64,000 nt of DNA from Tragulus kanchil (GCA_022376925.1 JAIOJX010000001.1:3443501-3507500); one strand, 5' to 3'; shown: positions 10,199-22,420, counted from the first letter of the stretch. Numbers and translations: made by a program. The notes: a model not told the origin generated them from the letters alone.

Positions 10199-10480
10199 GG
10201 GGCTTAGTATCCGGCAGTGTGCGTGCACGGGCAGCTCAAACAGCCCGCCCAGCTCCAGAGCTGCAGCAAAGAAGCCAGATACCTGGGACTGGGACGGGAA
10301 ACCTCAGTCCCGCTGGCAGTGGAGAGTGCGGCAGAGGGCTTAGTCCCGTATCCAGCAGTGCGCATGCACCGGCAGCTCGACCAGCCCGCGCAGCCCCAGA
10401 GCTGCAGCAAAAAAGCCGGCCACCTGGGACGAGTAGGTGCAGTCCTGCAGATGGCAGAGAGCTGCAGTGGAGGAAACCGG
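10199..10480 (+). repeat. L1 5' UTR internal repeat, about 130-bp x2, CpG-rich
   Basis: Two adjacent blocks share the order GGGCTTAGT, a CGTATCCAGCAGTG/TATCCGGCAGTG variant, GCATGCACCGGCAGCTC-like sequence, CAGAGCTGCAGCAAA and CACCTGGGAC. The blocks start near 10199 and 10337. This looks like promoter-monomer duplication in an L1 5' UTR. Confidence 0.75.
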
Positions 10481-11599
10481 AAGAAGAGCAGGGATTGAAG
10501 GCTACCACGGGTGTGCAGTGGAACCGAAGAGCCCGCTCCAGCACCTAACCAGGAGGCCCCGCCCCGCCCGATGGACTGGGAACCGCGCACCACACCCTCT
10601 CTGGCCAGCATCTGAGCTGTCAGCAGAGCCTTTGTTTTACTGAAAGCAAAACAGAAACTAGAGCAACGGGCTCTGCAAGGGTCCTGAGTACAAAAAAAAA
10701 AAAAAAAACAAAAAACCTGACCCTCACTGAAACCTAAAACATAAGCAGTCATCCAGCCCCACCAGTACAGGCTAAGGAAATCTGGGACAACAACATCAAG
10801 AGCAAACAGATGGAAGGTCCACATGCAGATGAGAATATAAAAACCAGGGACAGTATTTACCCTTTTTAAAAAAATTTTTTATTGCTTTTTTCTTCTTTTC
10901 CTTCTTTGTCTTTTCTTTTTAATTTTTTTAATTTTAATTTTTTTTGAAATTTTAATTTTTTTTTGCCACAGCTTCCTCTCTCTATGCTCTAACTGTAAAA
11001 TCTTTTTATACCTACTACTATCCTCTACATAAATATTTCCTATCTTCCTGTCTCTACTATTTTCTTCTAGCTGTACTAAACTCTACTACACACTAATCTT
11101 TGTTACCTAACCCTATAAAATCCTTGTAACACGAATCAGTTCCTTCTCATTACTCATACACTCTCCTCCTTCTCACCCCCAACACATGTCTTAGTTAAAA
11201 ACTGCTGTCATTGCAATATTCCCAGCTGGGACCTTGCTCTGGATCTGTTTTTCCAGGCAGTATTTTAATTAACTTAGAGCTTAACAGTCAGGTACCAACT
11301 TTGATTGCACCGTTTGTCAGAAAAATTTCCTATACTTTATCCCTGTAAGACTGTTCAGCTGTGGTTATTCATGTGTATGTATGTATGTTTTTCCATTATG
11401 TTAGAAAATATTTGCATGATTTTATGATGGTCAACTACCAGGGATGCACCTCTTGTTCCTCATATGCTTATACTTGAACTAATACCACTGAACACCATAG
11501 CAAACCAGACATAGAGCCTACACTCCCCAGCCAGAGATCAAACCAAGGATCCTTGGAGTGGAAGCCCTTACTCCAAGGCCCTACACTATCAAAGAACAC

Positions 11600-12420
11600 A
11601 CAACACTAGAGATTATCCACCTGCAAACAACACCTAACACCACCTAAGACAAAACACTGAACCCTTCTACAAGGACAGAAACCAAAAGGAAGGGAGGACT
11701 CAGCCACGAAGCCTGGGGGCGGAAAGACCTCCAACACACAGACACACACAAAGAAACAAAAATTAACATAATAATGAAAAGACAGAGAAACACTGCACAA
11801 ACGAAGGAACAAAGCATAGAAACACAGTTAAAAATGACAGAAGAAGCAAATAGAGACCACCAACTCAATTGCTGAACTCAAAAATACTATAGAAGGTCTC
11901 AACAGTAGATTATCAGAGGTAGAAGAATGGATAAGTGAACTGGAAGACAGAATGATGGAAATAACTGCCAAAGAACAGAACAAAGCACAAAGAACTAAAA
12001 GAACTGAAGATAGCCTAAGAGACCTATGGGACAATTTCAAACGCACCAATATTAGAATTATAGGAGTCCCAGAAGAAGAAGAGAGAAAGAAAGGCTATAA
12101 AAAAATTCTTGAAGAGATTATAGTTGAAAACTTCCCCAGCATGGGAAAGGAAATAGTCAACCGAGTCCAAGAAGCACAAAGAGTTCCATACAGGATAAAC
12201 CCCAGAAGAAACACACCAAGGCACATTCTAATCAAACTAACGCAGACTAAATATAAAGACAGATTACTTAAAGCAGCAAGGAACAAACATATACATACAA
12301 ACAACATATAAAGGAAACGTTTAACTGCTGATCTTTCAACAGAAACCCTGCAGGCCAGAAGAGAATGGCAGGACACATTTAAACGGCTAAAAGAGAATAA
12401 CCTACAACCAAGAATTCTTT
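11600..12420 (+). pseudogene. L1 ORF1 remnant
   Basis: The open part (11952-12311) encodes L1 ORF1p-like sequence with DNFKRTNIRIIGVPEEEE, FPSMGKEIVNRVQEAQRVP and RHILIKLTQTKYKDRLLKAA, that is the end of the coiled coil, the RRM and the start of the C-terminal domain. A frameshift or stop after 12311 separates it from the C-terminal domain (recognisable EWQDTFK, NLQPRILYPTRISF further on). The N-terminal part upstream of 11952 is broken. Nucleic-acid chaperone role known for the family; not functional here. Confidence 0.85.
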
Positions 12421-12605
12421 ACCCAACAAGGATCTCATTCAGAATGGATGGAGAAATCAAAAGCTTCACAGACAGGCAAAAGCTAAAAGAATTTTGTGCC
12501 ACGAAACCAGCCCTACAACAAGTGTTAAAGGGCCTGATATAGCCAATAAATATAAGAGTAGGAGAAGTTCTACAAATCAAACCCCAAACCTCTAAGAAGA
12601 TGACA

Positions 12606-14836
12606 ATAGGAACATTCGTATCAATAATTACTTTGAATGTAAATGGACTAAATGCTCCAACCAAAAGACACAGGCTGGCTGAATGGATACAGAAGCAAGA
12701 CCCATATATATGCTGTTTACAGGAGACCCACTTCAGACCTAGAGACACTCATAGACTGAAAGTGAGATGATGGAAAAGATATTCCATACAAATGGAAATC
12801 AAAAGAAAGCTGGAGTAGCAATCCTCATATCAGACAAAATAGACTTTAAAATAAAGAAGATCATAAGAGACAAGGCAGGTCACTACATCATGACCAAGGG
12901 ATCTATCCAAGAGGAAGACATAACAATCATACATATCTATGCACCCAACACAGGTGCACCTCAATACCTAAGACAAACACTTTCAGACATGAAAGAGGAA
13001 ATCGAAAACAACACAATAATGGTAGGAGACTTTAACACTCCTCTCACACAAATGGACAGATCATCAAAACAGGAAACTAATAAACACAAGCCTTGAATGA
13101 CACACTAGAAGAGATGGACCTCATTGATACCTTTAGGACCTTCCATCCAAAAGCAGAAGAATACACTTTCTTCTCAAGTGCTCATGGAACATTCTCCAGG
13201 ATAGACCACATCTTGGGCCACAAATCAAACCTCAGCAAATTTGATAAAAATGAATTGATATCAACCATATTCTTGGACCACAATGTAGAGATCAGCTACA
13301 GGGGAAAAAACTGCTAAAAACACAAGCACATGGAGATTAAACAACACATACCTAAAAGACAAACTGATTACTGAGCAAATCAAAGTAGAAATTTAAAAAT
13401 TTCTAGAAGAAAAAGATAACGAACACACAACAGTGCAAAACCTATAGGATACCGCCAAAGCAGTTCTAAGAGGGAAGTTTATAGCAATACAATCCTACTT
13501 CAAGAAACAAGAAACATATCAAACAGACAACCTAGCCCTATGCTTAAAACAACTGGAGAAAGAAGAACAAAAACACCCCAACGTTAGCAGAAGAGAAATC
13601 ATAAAGATCAGAGCAGAAACAAATGAAAAAGAAATGAAAGAAACAATAGTAAATATAAATAAGTCAAAAAGTGAGTTCTTTAAAAGATAAACAAAATTGA
13701 CAAACCACTGTACAGACTCAAACTAAAAAAGAAGCAATAGGAACATTCGTATCAATATATTATGGACTGTCCAACCAAAAGACACAGGCTGGCTGAATGG
13801 ATACAGAAGCAAGACCCATATATATGCTGTTTACAGGAGACCCACTTCAGACCTAGAGACACTCATAGACTGAAAGTGAGATGATGGAAAAGATATTCCA
13901 TACAAATGGAAATCAAAAGAAAGCTGGAGTAGCAATCCTCATATCAGACAAAATAGACTTTAAAATAAAGAAGATCATAAGAGACAAGGCAGGTCACTAC
14001 ATCATGACCAAGGGATCTATCCAAGAGGAAGACATAACAATCATACATATCTATGCACCCAACACAGGTGCACCTCAATACCTAAGACAAACACTTTCAG
14101 ACATGAAAGAGGAAATCGAAAACAACACAATAATGGTAGGAGACTTTAACACTCCTCTCACACAAATGGACAGATCATCAAAACAGGAAACTAATAAACA
14201 CAAGCCTTGAATGACACACTAGAAGAGATGGACCTCATTGATACCTTTAGGACCTTCCATCCAAAAGCAGAAGAATACACTTTCTTCTCAAGTGCTCATG
14301 GAACATTCTCCAGGATAGACCACATCTTGGGCCACAAATCAAACCTCAGCAAATTTGATAAAAATGAATTGATATCAACCATATTCTTGGACCACAATGT
14401 AGAGATCAGCTACAGGGGAAAAAACTGCTAAAAACACAAGCACATGGAGATTAAACAACACATACCTAAAAGACAAACTGATTACTGAGCAAATCAAAGT
14501 AGAAATTTAAAAATTTCTAGAAGAAAAAGATAACGAACACACAACAGTGCAAAACCTATAGGATACCGCCAAAGCAGTTCTAAGAGGGAAGTTTATAGCA
14601 ATACAATCCTACTTCAAGAAACAAGAAACATATCAAACAGACAACCTAGCCCTATGCTTAAAACAACTGGAGAAAGAAGAACAAAAACACCCCAACGTTA
14701 GCAGAAGAGAAATCATAAAGATCAGAGCAGAAACAAATGAAAAAGAAATGAAAGAAACAATAGTAAATATAAATAAGTCAAAAAGTGAGTTCTTTGAAAA
14801 GATAAACAAAATTGACAAACCACTGTACAGACTCAT
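12606..14836. repeat. Tandem duplication D4 (about 1.11 kb x2) inside L1 ORF2
   Basis: Copy 1 is about 12606-13720 and copy 2 about 13734-14836 (offset 1114). The start of copy 2 lacks some bases present in copy 1 (GAATGTAAATGGACTAAATG is shortened), and copy 1's end is scrambled after GTACAGACTCA. The internal base sequence is otherwise almost identical. Confidence 0.93.
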
Positions 14837-15650
14837 TAAGAAAAGAAGAGAAAACCAGATCAACAAAATCAAACATGAAAAAGGAGAGATTACAACAGAT
14901 AATGCAGAAATTTAAAGGATTATAAGAGACTATTATGAACAACTATATGGCAATAAACTGGACAACCTGGAAGAAATGGACAGTTTCTTAGAAAAGATTA
15001 CTCTTCCAAGATTGAACCAGGAAGAAATAGAAACTATGAACAACCAAGTCACAAGCTCAGAAATTGAAATTGTGATTAAAAATCTACCCAAAAAAAAAGC
15101 CCAGGACCAGATGGCTTCACAGGTGAATTCTGCCAAACATTTAAAGAAGAGCTAATGCCCATCCTTCTAAAACTCTTTCAAAAAATTTCACAGGAAGGAA
15201 CACTTCCAAACACATTCTACGAGGCCACCATCACCCTGATACCAAAGCCAGGCAAAGACAACACAGAAAAAGAAAATTAATCCTAGCAAACAAAAATTCA
15301 ACAACCCATCAAAAAACTCATACATCATGACCAAGTCGGGTTCATCCCAGGCATGCAAGGATTCTTCAATATCCACAAATCAATCAATGTGATACACCAT
15401 ATCAACAAATTGAGGGACAACAATCACATGATAATCTCAATGGATGCAGAAAAAGCCTTTGACAAAGTACAACATCCATTTATGATAAAAACTCTTCAAA
15501 AAATGGCCATAGAAGGAACCTACCTCAACATAGTGAAAGCCATGTATGAGAAGCCCACAGCGAACATATGTGAAAAACATAGCTATTGTCATTGCACTGT
15601 GGGAATAGGAGTTCCTAAAAGGGCTACAAGGGCTTGGTGCGATAGCCTGG
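12612..15650 (+). pseudogene. L1 ORF2 remnant (endonuclease and start of RT)
   Basis: Begins with the ORF2p endonuclease signature (ITLNVNGLNAPTKRHR, WIQKQDPYICCLQETHF), then pieces with IIHIYAPNTGAPQYLRQTL, VGDFNTPLTQMDRSS and FSRIDHILGHKSNL, the linker, and the RT start ([15 protein letters not shown], 15440-15480). Stops and frameshifts split it at several points, for example after 13096 and 13317. Sequence after about 15590 jumps to the 3' UTR, so the RT catalytic core and the Cys-rich end are missing. Part is doubled by D4 and the RT start is doubled by D5 (16494 on). Confidence 0.88.
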
Positions 15651-15982
15651 AGGGGTAGGATGGGGGTTGGTGGGAGGGGGAAGGGGATCAGGGATATGCA
15701 TATGACTTATCTGGGAACATACATGTCTGTGAACAAAACTCTAATAATTTTTTTAAAAGTAATAAAAAAAATTAAGTGGGAGAGAATAATACCATGCCTA
15801 AGAGCTTGTACCATTGATGAGATAACTAATTTTCATTGCTCTCCAATCCTCATCTCAAAACAATTTACAGTTGATAAAGAAAGTTAGAATTCACTTTTGC
15901 GATTTCACACCACTATAAAAACCTGTAACTACTCTGTAGGTCACTGTTTTTCTTTTGAGAGTTCCCATCCAAATGGACTCAC

Positions 15983-16115
15983 CAGGCAAGGCAGATGTGC
16001 TTTCCACGAGGAATGCGCCAGAGTCATTAACTGTTTCAGACTCTATGTCAGTGACAGCAGGAAGTTCTAGTTCTTGCTGTCTGAGCTGTTCAACCTCTGC
16101 AGTAACAATGTGATT
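15983..16115 (-). CDS. PASD1: PASD1 exon with AEVEQ motif (copy 1)
   Basis: The acceptor AAATTTCTAG precedes 16115; the GTGAGT donor follows 15983. The length is 133 nt, phase 0 in and phase 1 out. It encodes NHIVTAEVEQLRQQELELP then TDIESETVNDSGAFLVE and ends STSALP; the last base plus CC of the acidic exon makes Ala. Human PASD1 has IDIAEVEQYGPQENVH and a Ser/Asp stretch at the same place. It does not join in frame to the 34418 exon directly, so another exon must lie between. An identical copy is at 17124-17256. Confidence 0.82.
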
Positions 16116-17123
16116 CTAGAAATTTCCAAAGGGGAGGAGAAGATGGCATTTCAATTTGGTAACAAAGAGTTATATAAAACAATAGGAGACACAGGTAGAA
16201 CACAACCTTTGATATATTTCACCTAATTTCTATCATTGCTTCAATAAATTGAATACCTAACAGAAAGCCATTGCGAAACATGAAAAAAAATGTTGGAAGA
16301 TAAAAATAAGCAAAGATTATGGGCATCACATGCTCTCCAACGTCAAAACTCAGTAGAGAAATAGGCCACCATCACCCTGATACCAAAGCCAGGCAAAGAC
16401 AACACAGAAAAAGAAAATTAATCCTAGCAAACAAAAATTCAACAACCCATCAAAAAACTCATACATCATGACCAAGTCGGGTTCATCCCAGGCATGCAAG
16501 GATTCTTCAATATCCACAAATCAATCAATGTGATACACCATATCAACAAATTGAGGGACAACAATCACATGATAATCTCAATGGATGCAGAAAAAGCCTT
16601 TGACAAAGTACAACATCCATTTATGATAAAAACTCTTCAAAAAATGGCCATAGAAGGAACCTACCTCAACATAGTGAAAGCCATGTATGAGAAGCCCACA
16701 GCGAACATATGTGAAAAACATAGCTATTGTCATTGCACTGTGGGAATAGGAGTTCCTAAAAGGGCTACAAGGGCTTGGTGCGATAGCCTGGAGGGGTAGG
16801 ATGGGGGTTGGTGGGAGGGGGAAGGGGATCAGGGATATGCATATGACTTATCTGGGAACATACATGTCTGTGAACAAAACTCTAATAATTTTTTTAAAAG
16901 TAATAAAAAAAATTAAGTGGGAGAGAATAATACCATGCCTAAGAGCTTGTACCATTGATGAGATAACTAATTTTCATTGCTCTCCAATCCTCATCTCAAA
17001 ACAATTTACAGTTGATAAAGAAAGTTAGAATTCACTTTTGCGATTTCACACCACTATAAAAACCTGTAACTACTCTGTAGGTCACTGTTTTTCTTTTGAG
17101 AGTTCCCATCCAAATGGACTCAC

Positions 17124-17256
17124 CAGGCAAGGCAGATGTGCTTTCCACGAGGAATGCGCCAGAGTCATTAACTGTTTCAGACTCTATGTCAGTGACAGCA
17201 GGAAGTTCTAGTTCTTGCTGTCTGAGCTGTTCAACCTCTGCAGTAACAATGTGATT
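17124..17256 (-). CDS. PASD1: PASD1 exon with AEVEQ motif (duplicate copy)
   Basis: Base-for-base equivalent of the 15983-16115 exon at offset 1141, inside duplication D5, with the same acceptor and donor. If both copies were spliced in, the phase (1 out, 0 in) would not match and the frame would be lost, so at most one can be used. Probably an assembly duplicate. Confidence 0.75.
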
Positions 17257-17505
17257 CTAGAAATTTCCAAAAGGGGAGGAGAAGATGGCATTTCAATTTG
17301 GTAACAAAGAGTTATATAAAACAATAGGAGACACAGGTAGAACACAACCTTTGATATATTTCACCTAATTTCTATCATTGCTTCAATAAATTGAATACCT
17401 AACAGAAAGCCATTGCGAAACATGAAAAAAAATGTTGGAAGATAAAAATAAGCAAAGATTATGGGCATCACATGCTCTCCAACGTCAAAACTCAGTAGAG
17501 AAATA

Positions 17506-18890
17506 TTGTATAGATGTACTAAAAGCACAAGCTTAAGAAAAATATGCACGAATCAAAGCTTCTGTTGTTACAGATATATATATATATATATGTGTGTATT
17601 TCAGAGGTATTGGTAGCATACTGGTTCAGAGAAGTGGGAAGGCTGTAGGAGAAGCATTCTCCACTGATGAGGCCATTTTCTAGAGATCTTCCACGTGGAG
17701 ACTGAGCTTAGAGAAAGGAAAGGACAATTGGGGGCTATTTAACCACTTCTCAGACATTTTAAGAATGCTATAAAATAAAGCGCTTTAACATACAGCATTC
17801 TTTAGTGCATTTAATATCTATGAGCACCTACTATGTGTGGCCAGTCCTGATCACGATATTCGGTCACACACTGATGAACTAGACTACCCCTGCGCTTGTG
17901 GGAGATTCATTCTAGTGCAAGAATACAGACAATATATTCAGATTGGTTTGGCTAAACGTTCATTCAGGTTTTTCATAACATCATGTGGAAAAACCCAAAT
18001 GAAGTTTTTGGCCAGCTCAATAATGTGGCTCCTTTGAGTGTTTTCATATCCTTTTGAGGCAGCCTGGCAGAGATTATTATCACTCCCACTTTACAGATAA
18101 TGAAACTGAGGCTTTCTGCGGTAAAATAATAGTCCCCAGGCCACATAATTGGCAAACGGAAGGATGAGGAATTGACTGCTTATAGTTTGATGTCCAAATC
18201 ATCTTTTCTTAGTAGTACTGCTGCTACCACAGTGAACCAGCCTAGTGGCCATGTTATATGCACCATGGAGTGAGAAGGAAGGGGAAAGACTATTCCATTC
18301 TTCTATTTGTCTTATGCTTTGATCTTATCTTCCAGACTAGAATTTAGATCATTGAGGGCAGACCCAGGTTTCATATTGCTATTCAGGTGTATCCCTATCA
18401 GGTTCTCTAAGAGGAACGTCTGGTGAATAGATACTTGGATGATACACTTAATGACTTAAGAAAAGCCTAATCTGCATTTATACATATCTGTAAGCAACAA
18501 AACTTTATAAAATCAAAAAACTGAAATAATAAAACTTGTGATTGTGAAAAGAAGAAGGAAAGGATGGAGGAGAGCTCGCCAAAGTTGGCAGTGTCACTCC
18601 GCCCATGACAGGCAGGCGACTGCCCTCTCGAGAGTCTACTCACATAGCCTACAGGAAGAGGCAGGTCGGCAACCTTTGATTTTGAAATGCACTCACAAGT
18701 CAAAAAGACTCTGACACAGAGGCTAGCTTAATTTTTTTTTAAGCTATTACAGGGACGATTCCAAGTATGGCTGTTATGGCTCTCAATAACAAATAACTAT
18801 TATAACAGCTGTGGAGTCCCGCTCACGTTCTGTTCCCGTATGGGATACTTCTTGACATTAAACCTTTATATGGAGATCAAGGGAAGCTGA
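17506..18890. other. Intron segment: TA repeat, MIR, otherwise unrecognised
   Basis: Holds a TA/GT microsatellite at about 17572-17600 and a MIR-like SINE at about 18040-18160 (plus orientation, ACTTTACAGATAATGAAACT core). The rest shows no gene or repeat that I recognise. An acceptor-like tract on the minus strand at about 18645-18665 has no usable frame. Confidence 0.55.
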
Positions 18891-18894
18891 ATTT

Positions 18895-19390
18895 GCCACC
18901 CCAAAATATGCCTCCTTGGTATAACGACTACTTTGAGCTAGTTATTTGTATGAAACAGCAGACAGAGGAGAAGCTCTGAAAACCAATAAAAGCTACCCTT
19001 TTGTAAGAGACATTTATACGTATAAGAGAAATCTCCATTTGGAAGTGTGTCTCCCTGTCTGCACCAGGAAGAAAAGGATGACTCTCAATTTCTAGAGATT
19101 CTTACTAATGCAGAAGGCCAGGACTTAAATCCGCAGAATAGCCTCACCCTTGTCCCCAACAATTTCTTTTATCTTAGCTGAAAATGGTATTTAAGGTGGT
19201 GGCTTGAGCCATTTTGGGGAATTAGTCAGTATTCCTGGGTCCCTCCCATATATATAGGAAATGTATTAATACACATTACTAAGCTTTGTTCATTTTTCTC
19301 CAGTTAACCTTGTCTTTTTATTACAGAGGCATTTCACCTGAGAACTTAGAAGGGCAGAGGGAAAATTCTTTTCTTCCCCCACCTTGGCCA
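18895..19390 (+). mobile_element. Probable solo LTR-type repeat
   Basis: The stretch beginning TTTGCCACCCCAAAATATGC resembles the start of an ERVL/MaLR-class LTR, with a later TATATATAGGAAATG element and a G/A-rich end at GGGCAGAGGGAAAATTC. No internal retroviral genes are visible. The family assignment is from memory and weak. Confidence 0.35.
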
Positions 19391-19639
19391 CACACGTTAA
19401 AGAATCAACATTATGGAAATAAGGGTCCAAGCTATGACCTGTGACCTACGACTATGTACTCTATATACATACTTGTGAGCAATCAGCCTCCACACATCCC
19501 ATTGCAAGGTTTCTGCTTAGCATTTGAGATCTAGAAATAGATGAAAAGAGATGGTAAACACATCTCACTTGCCACTAAAATCTAAACTCTATAATACAGT
19601 AAAAAGGAGGTTCTGTTACAGAGAAAAAACATATGCACC

Positions 19640-20000
19640 AAATGGCATCGCTTGTACTAAAACCCATGTCACCAAACCCAGATTTAATACATAACCTAAA
19701 TGCAGTCTCAGCCTATACCAGCAGTAGAATCTTAATCAAGCACTTTGGAACCTCCTAGTCAGCACCAATTAGGTAATCTGTCACATGGGTCCTCTTTATC
19801 CCCCAAAGGAAGAAGAACATCCTGGCCCCCCCAAAATCCTTTCTTTTCTTTTTGCTAGTAACTCCCTGGTCCTACCCCTTTGCTATAAACTTCCAGTCTA
19901 TATAACTTTTGGGATACTGCCCAATTAAATGAATCACCTAATAAAGCCAATTAGATCTTCACATTTACTCAGTTAAATTTTGTTTTCGAACAATTCAAAC
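19640..20000 (+). mobile_element. Probable LTR fragment with polyadenylation region
   Basis: Contains a TATA-like CTATATAAC, a GCTATAAACTTCC segment, AATAAAGCCAATTAGATCTT and an ending TTTTGTTTTCGAACA, an arrangement typical of the R/U5 part of endogenous-retrovirus LTRs. No coding sequence. Confidence 0.4.
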
Positions 20001-20054
20001 AAGTTCAAACAGCTCAAAATCTTTTTTTCTATCTTTTTTTAAATTGTGAAAGTA

Positions 20055-20196
20055 TCAGCTCAGTTCAGTTGCTCAGTCGCTTTGTGACCCCATGGACTGC
20101 GGCACGCCAGGCTTCCCTGTCCTTTGCTATCTCCTGGAGCTTGCTCAAACTCATGTCCAATGAGTTGGTGACGCCATCCAACCATCTCATCCTCTT
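20055..20196 (+). mobile_element. BovB-derived/Bov-A2-type SINE fragment
   Basis: CAGTTCAGTTGCTCAGTCGC, GACCCCATGGACTGCGGCA, CCAGGCTTCCCTGTC and CAAACTCATGTCCAATGAGT are the hallmark series of this abundant ruminant repeat. Confidence 0.9.
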
Positions 20197-20199
20197 AGG

Positions 20200-21422
20200 A
20201 GAGTTGGAAGACACAAAACAAAGTTACATATGTTTCCACTATATATTACCATTATTTTTAAGTAAATAAATTAAGATACTTATTTGGAGTTTCAATATCA
20301 AACTCTCAGAAATTAATAGAAGGAATATATAGAAAAGCAGAAGGGTATAGTAAACCTGAAAAGCACTGTAAACTGATTAATTCAACATAGTTAAAATTTA
20401 TACAATTTTCACACAACAGTAGGGTACAAATCTATTCAGATCCCCATAGACTATCAACTAAGAGACACTGGAACATATCCAGGGATGTAAAACTAGGTGA
20501 AAAAATTTCATGGCATAAAGGTACTGAAATCATACAAAGTCTGTTCTCTTATGACTGTGGAATTATGTTAGAAATCAATACCAAAAGATATTTGAAAATA
20601 ACTCATACATTTTCAAGTGCAATGCGACATTTACCAAGAGAGATCTTCGACTTAGCGATTGAAAGCCTCAATAAAGTTAAAAGACCAGAAAAACACAGAG
20701 GGTGATTGCAGAGAAGAAAGCATCTAAATGAGAAATTAACATCAAAGATAATTTAAAAATCCCATGAATTTGTAAATTAAATATCCAAGTTTAAATGATG
20801 GGTATATCTAAGAAACCATAACAAGGAAAATAAGATCTGAGAATATAAAGAAATACTATTTGTAAAAAGAAGGAAATTAACATATGATACTCTAATATCA
20901 ACTCTCTTATTTTTCTTAATACATAACATCATCAGTCTTTGAGGTATCACTTTTCCTACAGAGAAAGCTGTTCTATACCGTATTTATAATGAAGTCACCT
21001 GGACCTTCAGGAGAATGAAGTCTGCTGTGGGTCTCAATGCCTCTTTCTGACATGGTGAGCAAAGAAAGTTTTTTAAAAAGCCAAGGTGTATGAGTGAATG
21101 TTCTTAAATTTTAAACCAACTGGAATTACAAAGAAATGTCTTCAGGTCAAATTTAATCTTGTTGTCTATAATTAGAAATACTCTCCATTCTCTGACTCAT
21201 TAACAATTAATTTCTGTCAAAATTAGAATTTCGAAGCCCAGAGTGAGAATGGAGCTTCATGATACACTCAAGTCTAAATACTAGCTTACTTTTCACCACG
21301 TAATTGGAAGGTGAGAGAGAAAAGAAAGTGGGAGGGAGATACAGAGAAAAAGAAGGATCATGTCTCTCACTGTAAATCAAAAGTTAGAAATGATGAAGTT
21401 TAGTGAGAAAGGTATGTCAAAA
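20200..21422. other. Intron segment, AT-rich, no recognised element
   Basis: No gene or clear repeat was recognised. It includes L1-like A-rich text around 20300-20900 with degraded similarity only, and a 48-nt exon-like window on the minus strand at 20999-21046 that is discussed among the rejected items. Confidence 0.4.
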
Positions 21423-21554
21423 GCCAAAGCATGCTGAAAGCTAGACCTCTTGCACCAAACAGCTACCAAGTTGTGAATGCGAAGAAAAGTTCTTGAAGGA
21501 AATTAAAAGTGCTGCTACTCCAGTGAACACACAATTGATAAGAAAACAAAACAC

Positions 21555-21862
21555 GGGCTTCCCTGGTGGTCCAGTGGGTAGGGACACCACCTTGCAGTGC
21601 AAGGGGTGCCGGTTCAATCCCTGGCCTGGGAAGGTCCCACATGCCGCGGAGCAGCTGGACGGCTGTGTCCAATTACCGAGCCGGAGCTCTGGAGCGCATG
21701 CGCCCAGAGCTGGTGCTCTGCAACAACAGAGGCCACTGCAATGGGACGCCCACACGGGACGAAGAACAAAGATGGATGAAAATAGATAAATGAAAGACCA
21801 ATAGAAGTGGCCCGCCCGCTCCCCTCCCTCCCCAACCCACCCCTCCAAAAACAAAGCATTTT
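21555..21862 (+). mobile_element. tRNA-headed SINE, GAGCCGGAGCTCT-type, with TSD
   Basis: GGGCTTCCCTGGTGG start, B-box GGTTCAATCCCTGG, body ACCGAGCCGGAGCTCTGGA and GCATGCGCCCAGAGC, terminal GACCAATAGAAGTGGCC, then a C-rich and A-rich tail. It is flanked by the direct repeat AAGAAAACAAAACA (21540-21553 and 21863-21876). The D6 duplicate is at 22639-22946. Confidence 0.9.
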
Positions 21863-21924
21863 AAGAAAACAAAACAGTATTATTGTTGATATGGAGAAAG
21901 TTTGAGTGGTCTGAGAAAGTCAAC

Positions 21925-22420
21925 CCAGCCACATCATTCCCTTAAACCAGAGCCTAATCCAGAGCAAGGCCCTAGTTCTTCAATTCTATGAAGGCTGAGG
22001 GAGGTGAGGAAGGTGCAGAAGAAGAAAAGTGTGAAGCTGGAAGAGGCTGGTCCATGAAGTTTAAGGAAAGAAGCTCTCCTTATAACATGAAAGTGCAAGG
22101 TGACAACAAGCGCTGATGTAGAAGCTGCAGCAAGTTATCCAGAAGACGTAGCTAAGGCTATTCATGAAGGTGGCTGCCCCAAACAACAGATTTTCAACAT
22201 AGATGAAATAGCCTTCTATTGGAAGAAGCTAGAAGCTGTTTAAGCTGTATGAAACCTGTTCTTTACTCTAGAGGGAAAACCTCCAGGAAATGGGTTGCAG
22301 TTATCTAAGCATTTTGAAGGCAATTCACTGCTGTTCCCAAATAAACCCATCTTTGCTGGAGAAACATTAGGCAATGTATTTGTTTTAGGTCAGCACAAGG
22401 ATACAGTCATTGAATATATT
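21925..22420 (+). mobile_element. Tigger (pogo-family) DNA transposon remnant
   Basis: Broken frames translate to fragments such as [20 protein letters not shown] and [16 protein letters not shown], recognisable as a Tigger transposase (Lys-Gln-Gln-Ile-Phe-Asn...Asp-Glu, start of the DDE domain). Stops and indels are present, so it is a fossil. The duplicate is at about 23009-23504. Confidence 0.8.

Larger units (their letters stand above)
9782..15766 (+). mobile_element. L1 (LINE-1) insertion with target-site duplication, rearranged
   Basis: Starts with GGAGGGGGGCTAAGATGGCA, typical of ruminant L1 5' UTRs, and ends in an A-rich 3' end. Both sides carry the 18-bp direct repeat AAAAATTAAGTGGGAGAG (9764-9781 and 15767-15784), a target-site duplication. 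The order is CpG-rich 5' UTR (to about 10.6 kb), T-rich and linker sequence, ORF1 remnant, ORF2 remnant and 3' UTR. ORF2 carries the D4 duplication and has lost most of the region after the early reverse-transcriptase part. Inserted antisense to PASD1. It cannot mobilise itself as sequenced. Confidence 0.88.
15222..17505. repeat. Tandem duplication D5 (1.14 kb x2) including a PASD1 exon
   Basis: Copy 1 is 15222-16362 and copy 2 16363-17505 (offset 1141). The unit runs from within L1 ORF2 across the L1 3' end and its target site into unique intron and one PASD1 exon. It therefore arose after the L1 insertion, or in assembly. The junction is abrupt: GTAGAGAAATA runs straight into GGCCACCATC. 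Confidence 0.95.

Noticed and set aside
18590..18665. Minus-strand acceptor CCTGCCTCTTCCTGTAG with a GTGAGT nearby and an apparent GELSS peptide
   Set aside because: The only open frame needs phase 1 input, which no upstream exon provides; the similarity is a few residues.
20999..21046. 48-nt minus-strand exon candidate (CACCATGTCAG acceptor, GTGACT donor)
   Set aside because: Its phase 0/0 form does not follow the phase-2 end of the 34418 exon, and other phases hit a stop or fail at the next exon.
21441..21854. Minus-strand ORF of 137 codons, one of many rich in Ala/Cys/Gly/Trp
   Set aside because: It lies on the reverse of a SINE; the same peptide recurs wherever that SINE occurs.
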